Source: Agelas oroides
Lineage: Eukaryota; Porifera; Demospongiae; Agelasida; Agelasidae
Direction of reading: 5' to 3'
DNA: 64,000 nt
NCBI GenBank assembly: GCA_949130485.1
Contig: OX422197.1
Coordinates: forward strand, 3,974,205-4,038,204
Part shown: positions 58,621-64,000 of the stretch, piece after piece
Numbering within the stretch: position 1 is the first letter of the stretch
Layout: each line of letters begins with the position of its first letter
Made by a program: the position numbers and the translations under genes
Notes under the pieces: model-generated
Databases searched by the model: none
Seen by the model: the letters and a program-made list of their open reading frames with translations, nothing else
Told to the model about the DNA's origin: nothing

Positions 58621-59460
58621 AGTCGATATAAGCTAAAAGAAGGTACAGCAAACCCTTCCCCTCACCATAACCCTCACCCTCACCCTCACCCTCACCTTCA
58701 CCCCCTCATCCTCACCCTCCCCCTCACCCTCACCTTCACCCCCTCATCCTCACCCTCCCCCTCCCCCTCACCCTCCATACTGATCACCATGGGTGTGATG
58801 TTACTGCCAGAAATGCATCCCTTCTCTGACTGCACGATCTACATAGCGGCGGATAGTACCAGAAAAACTGCACAAAATATGTAAAATGGGCCTGTCTACC
58901 ACTAAAAGTAAGCCTAAAAGTTCACGTTCATGTGCATGTGGACAGGCCTCAGCTACAGTTCGGTAAGCTGAAAGAAGTCGATATAATCTAAAAGAAGGTA
59001 ATAGCAAACCCTAAACCTGACCCTCACCCTCATCCCCTCACCCCTCACTTCTCCCCCTCACCCCCTCACCCTCGCCCCTCACCCACTTCACCCTCACCCC
59101 CACCCCCACCTCTCACCCTCACCTCACTCTCACCTGAGCCTCCACCCTCACTCTCACTCTCATCACCACCCTAACTCTGACACCCCATAAACCTAACCCT
59201 GACACCCTCACTATCACCCTCACCCTCACCATAACCCTCACCCTCAGCGCCTCATTTTTACCCTCCTTACTAATCACCTTGGCTGTGAGAGCGGTTAGTC
59301 TGTTTTGCCCTACAAAGTTGCCACAACTGCATCCCTTCTACGCCTGGATCGAGCTGCACGATTTACATATCGGCGGATAGTCCCAGAAAAGCTGCACAAA
59401 ATATAAAATCAAGCCTAAAATTTCGCGATCACGTGCATGTAGTCAGGGAGCTGAAGAAGT
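58621..59460. repeat. Compound repeat with (CCCTCA)n tracts, cluster 2
   Basis: Same landmarks as cluster 1: AGTCGATATAAGCTAAAAG, C-rich tract, GATCACCATGGGTGTGA, GCCAGAAATGCATCCCTTCT, GCACAAAATAT near 58,870 and 59,396. The C-rich tracts are at 58,655-58,775 and 59,015-59,265. They include telomere-like steps such as CCCTAAACC and AAACCTAACCCT. Confidence 0.85.
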
Positions 59461-59484
59461 ATAGTTGATATGCAGCACTTGCTC

Positions 59485-59679
59485 AAGAGGTAGGAATGAT
59501 CTACAAAGCACTTTTCACCACTCTGGGGTCCCTGTGAAGCTTGTGCAAGCCTGTGTATGAGCTGGTAAGACCTGACAAAGCCGTTTTAACCAGTTAGGAG
59601 GTACTGTGAAGCACGTGCAGGCCTGCTTATATGCCATGGAAAATCGAGAAAGCAATTTTCACCCATGTAAAGCTCCTCC
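59485..59679 (+). repeat. Satellite monomers, main-block orientation, left arm of inversion
   Basis: About 195 bp of 72-bp-type satellite reading AGGAATGATCTACAAAGCAC, CTGTGAAGCTTGTGCAAGCC and AGGTACTGTGAAGCACGTGC. Its variants match the right-hand array when that array is read on the other strand, so it belongs to that family branch. Confidence 0.88.
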
Positions 59680-59778
59680 TAGCCTCGGAGGACCTTTACA
59701 TGGGTGAACACTGCTTTCACGACCTTCCATGGCATATAAGCAAGCCTGCACGTGCTTCACAGTACCTCCTAGCTGGTT
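59588..59778. repeat. ~92-bp-arm satellite hairpin (inversion junction)
   Basis: 59,588-59,679 and 59,687-59,778 are reverse complements with a handful of mismatches. They run from CCAGTTAGGAGG to CACCCATGTAAAG and back through CTTTACATGGGTG to CCTCCTAGCTGG. The spacer is only about 7 nt (TAGCCTC). Confidence 0.9.
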
Positions 59779-59780
59779 AA
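59777..59780 (+). repeat. TTAA target site, left copy
   Basis: TTAA immediately before the element. The matching TTAA is at 60,400-60,403. Confidence 0.85.
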
Positions 59781-60399
59781 CCCTTTAACCCCTACGCGCA
59801 TGCGCAGAAATCGATCGCGTGGTTACGAGAGAAGCTAATAAAAAATGGTGATTTTGTGAAGTGTTGACTCATTGTGTTATATCTTGTAAAATAGCTAAGT
59901 TCAGGCAATGATAGTTAGGCTTAGCTTAGTTGAAAACAAACCTGCTTTACTCAGAACGTAGTCAGAAGATCTGCTAGTAAAGTCCGAAGAAGCTACAACG
60001 GTTGAAACGTAGGTACCCGCTGTGTACCTGAAAATGACCGATAACACACGGCAAAAGTTGGCAGACAGTTTCAGCGAAGGTACGTTTCAACCGTCTATGA
60101 CATGATTAGATAGTATATAGACGATAGAACATGTAGCGTGTTGATATAAGATGTACTGTGGCTAACTACGATCGGCAGGCAAACTTCGAACGGGATTTTG
60201 AGGGGAAGTCCCTATAGGACACCGCAGCTAATTATGCTTAGATTGACTTCCTGTTACACGTAACAACTAACTCCAAGTCCAAAAAGGCACAGCGATCACG
60301 ATAAATAGCGGAAGCGAAGTGCGGGCGCATTTGGCCGCTATCGGGTGTAACGGACAAGAAATTTCACGGGCGCATTTGGCCGCTATCGGGTGTAATGGG
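59781..60399. mobile_element. 619-bp element in a TTAA target (piggyBac-like or Kolobok-like MITE)
   Basis: The satellite sequence AGCTGG-TTAA-AACGG is split at TTAA, with TTAA on both sides of the insert. Sister monomers such as 63,090-63,105 show the empty site. The insert starts CCCTTTAACCCCTACG and ends GGTGTAATGGG, short imperfect inverted ends (CCC...GGG). Near the right end a segment of about 30 bp, CGCATTTGGCCGCTATCGGG plus flanks, is present twice (60,327 and 60,371). TTAA targeting and CCC termini are typical of piggyBac-type elements. No transposase frame is present, so it would be non-autonomous. Confidence 0.88.
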
Positions 60400-60430
60400 T
60401 TAAAACGGCTTTCTCATTTCCAGCTCATAC

Positions 60431-61930
60431 ACGAGCTTCACAGAGCCTCCACAGTGGAGAAAAGTGCTTTCTCGATCATTCCTGACACTTCAACAAGCCA
60501 CCACGTGCTTCACAGCACCTTCACGGCGGTTAAAACGGCTTTGTGAGGTCTTCCCGCACATACACAGGCTTGCACGAGCTTCACAGGACTTACACAGTGG
60601 TGAAAACTGTTTTCTAGATCTTTCCTGACAATTAAAGAGGGTTGCAGGAGCTTCACAAGACCTCTACTGTGGTTGAAACGGCTTTCTCATTACATTCCGG
60701 CACATACAGGCTTGAACGAGATTCACATGTCATTCTCGGTGGTTAAAACAGCTTTTTAGATCTTTCCTGGCTCTTAAACAAGCCTCCACGGGCTTCACAG
60801 CACATCCTTGGCAGTTAGAATGACTTTGTCAGGTCATTCCTGCATATACACAGGATTACACGAGTTTCACAGGACCTTGACAGTGGTGAAAACTACTTTC
60901 TCAATCTATCCTGGCACTTAAACAGGCCTGCACGAGCTTCATAGCTACTGCACAGCGGTTAAAACAGCATTTTCAGACTTCTACCGCACTTAAATAGGCT
61001 TGCACGAGCTTCACAGGACTTACACAGTGGTGAAAACTGCTTAATAGATCTTTCCTGACCCTTAAAGAGGATTGCAGGTGCTTCACAGGACCTCTACTGT
61101 GGTTGAAACGGCTTTGTCAGGTCTTTCCCGCACATCAGCAGGCTTGCACGAGCTTCACAGGGCCTCCACAGTGGTGAAAACTGCCATTTTGATATTTCCT
61201 GACACTTAAAGAGGCTTGGAGGAGGTTCACATGGGTGAAAACTGCTTTCTCGATCTTCCCTGGTACAAAAGCAGGCCTCGTGCTTCACAGTACCTCCTAG
61301 CTGGTCTTTCCAGCTCATACACAGTCTTGCACGAGCTTCACAGGGCCTCCACAGTAGTGAAAAGTGCTTTCTCGATCTTTCCTGACACTTCAACATGCCA
61401 CCACGTGCTTCACAGCAACTTCACGGAGGTTAAAACGGCTTTGTCAGGTCTTTCCGCACATACACAGGCTTGCACGAGCTTCACAGGACTTACACAGTGG
61501 TGAAAACTGCTTTCTAGATCTTTCCTGACACTTAAAGAGGGTTGCAGGAGCTTCACAGGACCTCTACTGTGGTTGAAACGGCTTTGTCAGGTCATTCCTG
61601 CACATACAGGCTTGAACGAGATTCACAGGGCTTCCTCAGTGGTGAAAACTGCTTTTCAGATCTTTCCTGTCACTTAAACAAGCCTCCACGGGCTTAACAG
61701 CACATTCTTGGCAGTTAGAATGACTTTGTCAGGTCATTCCTGCATATACACAGGATTACACGAGTTTCACAGGACCTTGACAGTGGTGAAAACTACTTTC
61801 TCAATCTATCCTGGCACTTAAACAGGCCTGCACGAGCTTCATAGCTACTGCACAGCGGTTAAAACAGCATTTTTAGACTTCTACAGCACTTAAATAGGCT
61901 TGCACGAGCTTCACAGGACTTACACAGTGG
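60431..61930 (-). repeat. 900-bp higher-order repeat in the inverted block
   Basis: Markers align at exactly 900 bp: GCAGTTAGAA at 60,811 and 61,711, and TCAATCTATCCTGGCACTTA at 60,901 and 61,801. The aligned part covers about 600 bp (60,431-61,030 with 61,331-61,930). A third related copy lies at about 63,150-63,840. Confidence 0.85.
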
Positions 61931-63460
61931 CGAAAACTGCTTACTACATCTTTCCTGACACTTCAACACGCCTCCACGTGCTTCACAGCACTTTCTAGGC
62001 GGTTAGAACGGCTTTGTCAGGTCATTCCCGCACATACACACGCTTGCACGAGCTTCACATTGCCCCCAGAGTGGTGAAAATTGCTTTGTAGATGTTTCCT
62101 AGCTCTTCAGCAGGCTTGCACGAGCTTCACAGGGCCTCCACAGAGGTGAAAACTGCTTTTTTGATATTTTCTGACACTTAAAGAGGCTTGGAGGAGCTTT
62201 ACATGGGCTTCCATAGCACGTAAGCAGGCCTGCACGTGCTTCACAGTACCTCCTAGATGGTTAAAACGGCTTTGTCAGGTCTTTCCAGCCCATACACAGT
62301 CTTGCACGAGCTTCACAGGGTCTCCACTGTGGTGAAAAGTGCTTTCTCGATCTTTCCTGACACTTCAACAAGCCACCACGTGCTTAACAGTACCTTCAAG
62401 GCGGTTAAAACGGCTTTGTCAAGTCTTTCCGCACATACACAGGCTTGCACGGGCTTCACAGGACTTACACAGTGGCGAAAACTGCATACTAGATCTTTCC
62501 TGACACTTCAACACGCCTCCATGTGCTTCACAGCACCTTCTCGGCGGTTAAAACGGCTTTGTCAGGTCATTCCCGCACATACACAGGCTTGCACGAGCTT
62601 CAAAGGGACCCCAGAGTGGTGAAAAGTGCTTTGTAGATCAATCCTACCTCTTGAGCAGGCTTGCACGAGCTTCACAGGACCTCCACAGTGGTGAAAACTG
62701 CCTTTTTGATATTTCCTGACACTTAAAGAGGCTTGGAAGAGGTTCACATGGGTGAAAACTGCTTTCTCGTTCTTCCCTGGCACATAAGCAGACCTCGTTC
62801 TTCACAGTACCTCCTAGCTCGTTAAAACGGCTTTGTCAGGTCTTTCCAGCACATACACAGTCTTGCACGAGCTTCACAGGGCCTCCACAGAGGTGAAAAG
62901 TGCTTTGTAGATCAATCCTACCTCTTGAGCAGGCTTGCACGAGCTTCACAGGACCTCCACAGTGGTGAAAACTGCCATTTTGATATTTCCTGACACTTAA
63001 AGAGGCTTGGAGGAGGTTCACATGGGTGAAAACTGCTTTCTCGATCTTCCTGGCACATAAGCAGGCCTCGTGCTTCACAGTACCTCCTAGCTGGTTAAAA
63101 CGGCTTTGTCAGGTCTTTCTAGCTCATACACAGTCTTGCACGACAGTAGTGAAAAGTGCTTTCTCGATCTTTCCTGACACTTCAACAAGCCACCACGTGC
63201 TTCGCAGCACCTTCACGGCGGTTAAAACGGCTTTGTCAGGTCTTCCCGCACATACACAGGCTTGCACGAGCTTCGCAGGACTTACACAGTGGTGAAAACT
63301 GCTTTCTAGATCTTTCCTGACACTTAAAGAGGGTTGCAGGAGCTTCACAGGACCTCTGCTGTGGTTGAAACGGCTTTGTCAAGTGATTCCTGCACATACA
63401 GGCTTGAACGAGATTCACAGGGCTTCCTCAGTGGTGAAAACTGCTTTTTAGATCTTTCCT

Positions 63461-63636
63461 GGCACTTAAACAAGCCTCCACGGGCTTCACAGCACATTCT
63501 TGGCAGTTAGAATGACTTTGTCAGGTCATTCCTGCATATACACAGGATGGCACTTAAACAAGCCTCCACGGGCTTCACAGCACATTCTTGGCAGTTAGAA
63601 TGACTTTGTCAGGTCATTCCTGCATATACACAGGAT
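63461..63636 (-). repeat. Exact 88-bp tandem duplication out of satellite register
   Basis: 63,461-63,548 is repeated without any difference at 63,549-63,636. Both start GGCACTTAAACAAGCCTCC and end ATACACAGGAT. 88 is 72 plus 16, so the duplication joins two different points of the monomer. Confidence 0.92.
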
Positions 63637-64000
63637 TACACGAGTTTCACACGACTTTGACAGTGGTGAAAACTACTTTCTCAATCTATCCTGGCACTTA
63701 AACAGGCCTGCACGAGCTTCATAGCTACTGCACAGCGTTTAAAACAGCATTTTCAGACTTCTACCGCACTTAAATAGGCTTGCACGAGCTTAACAGGACT
63801 TACACAGTGGCGAAAACTGCTTACTAGATCTTTCCTGACACTTCAACACGCCTCCACGTGCTTCACAGCGCCTTCTCGGCGGTTAAAACGGCTTTGTCAG
63901 GTCATTCCCGCACATACACAGGCTTGCACGAGCTTCACATTGCCCCGAGAGTGGTGAAAATTGCTTTGTAGATGTTTCCTAGCCCTTCAACAGGCTTGCA

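Larger units (their letters stand above)
60400..64000 (-). repeat. 72-bp satellite array, inverted block
   Basis: Same satellite family as positions 1-50,116 but on the opposite strand, reading GGTTAAAACGGCTTTGTCAG, TCTTTCCGCACATACACAGG and CTTGCACGAGCTTCACAGG. Variant content differs from the main block: it has AGAATGACTTTGTCAGG and TTCATAGCTACTGCACAGC monomers and a shortened CACATGGGTGAAAACTGC monomer. The block runs off the window end. Short frames on both strands are repeat artefacts. Confidence 0.95.

Overview
This window is eukaryotic and almost entirely non-coding. I find no credible protein-coding gene and no tRNA, rRNA or CRISPR array. About 54 of the 64 kb is one tandem satellite with a 72-bp monomer, punctuated by short terminal-inverted-repeat (TIR) elements. 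The satellite, the many TIR elements with target-site duplications (TSDs), a CCCTCA-type compound repeat and the absence of any dense gene order suggest an invertebrate animal, possibly marine such as a sponge or cnidarian. That taxonomic guess rests on general impression, not on a marker gene.

Layout. Positions 1-50,116 hold the main satellite array, in one orientation. It is broken by a 274-bp unique patch (about 29,437), a 450-bp TIR element with a 9-bp TSD (34,945), a ~95-bp oligo-T-bearing insertion (41,823) and a 546-bp TIR element in a TA target (47,953). The array ends exactly at a TIR element (50,117) that carries a second, nested element (50,485-51,222). Positions 51,411-59,470 are a patchwork: a module X present twice, a 69-nt perfectly alternating purine-pyrimidine tract, a CAGGG-ended element, two clusters of a compound repeat with (CCCTCA)n tracts, further TAGCCTCG-ended elements, a fold-back element, small satellite relics and a short inverted satellite piece (55,889-56,168). 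Positions 59,485-59,778 form a satellite inversion junction (hairpin). A 619-bp element in a TTAA target follows (59,781-60,399). Positions 60,400-64,000 are the same satellite family in the opposite orientation.

Within the satellite, monomers are arranged in higher-order repeats (HORs) of many lengths: 206, 340, 412, 647, 900, about 1,052, 1,212, about 2,823 and 3,550 bp. The 3,550-bp pair (18,260-25,373) is almost identical, with only two substitutions seen by eye, so it is either very recent or an assembly effect. Because 72 is divisible by three, short open frames of a 24-residue repeat appear on both strands. They stop within about 130 residues and are not treated as genes.

The most useful signals are the layered HOR structure, the inverted satellite blocks, and several mobile elements whose insertion sites can be read exactly because the neighbouring monomers show the empty site.
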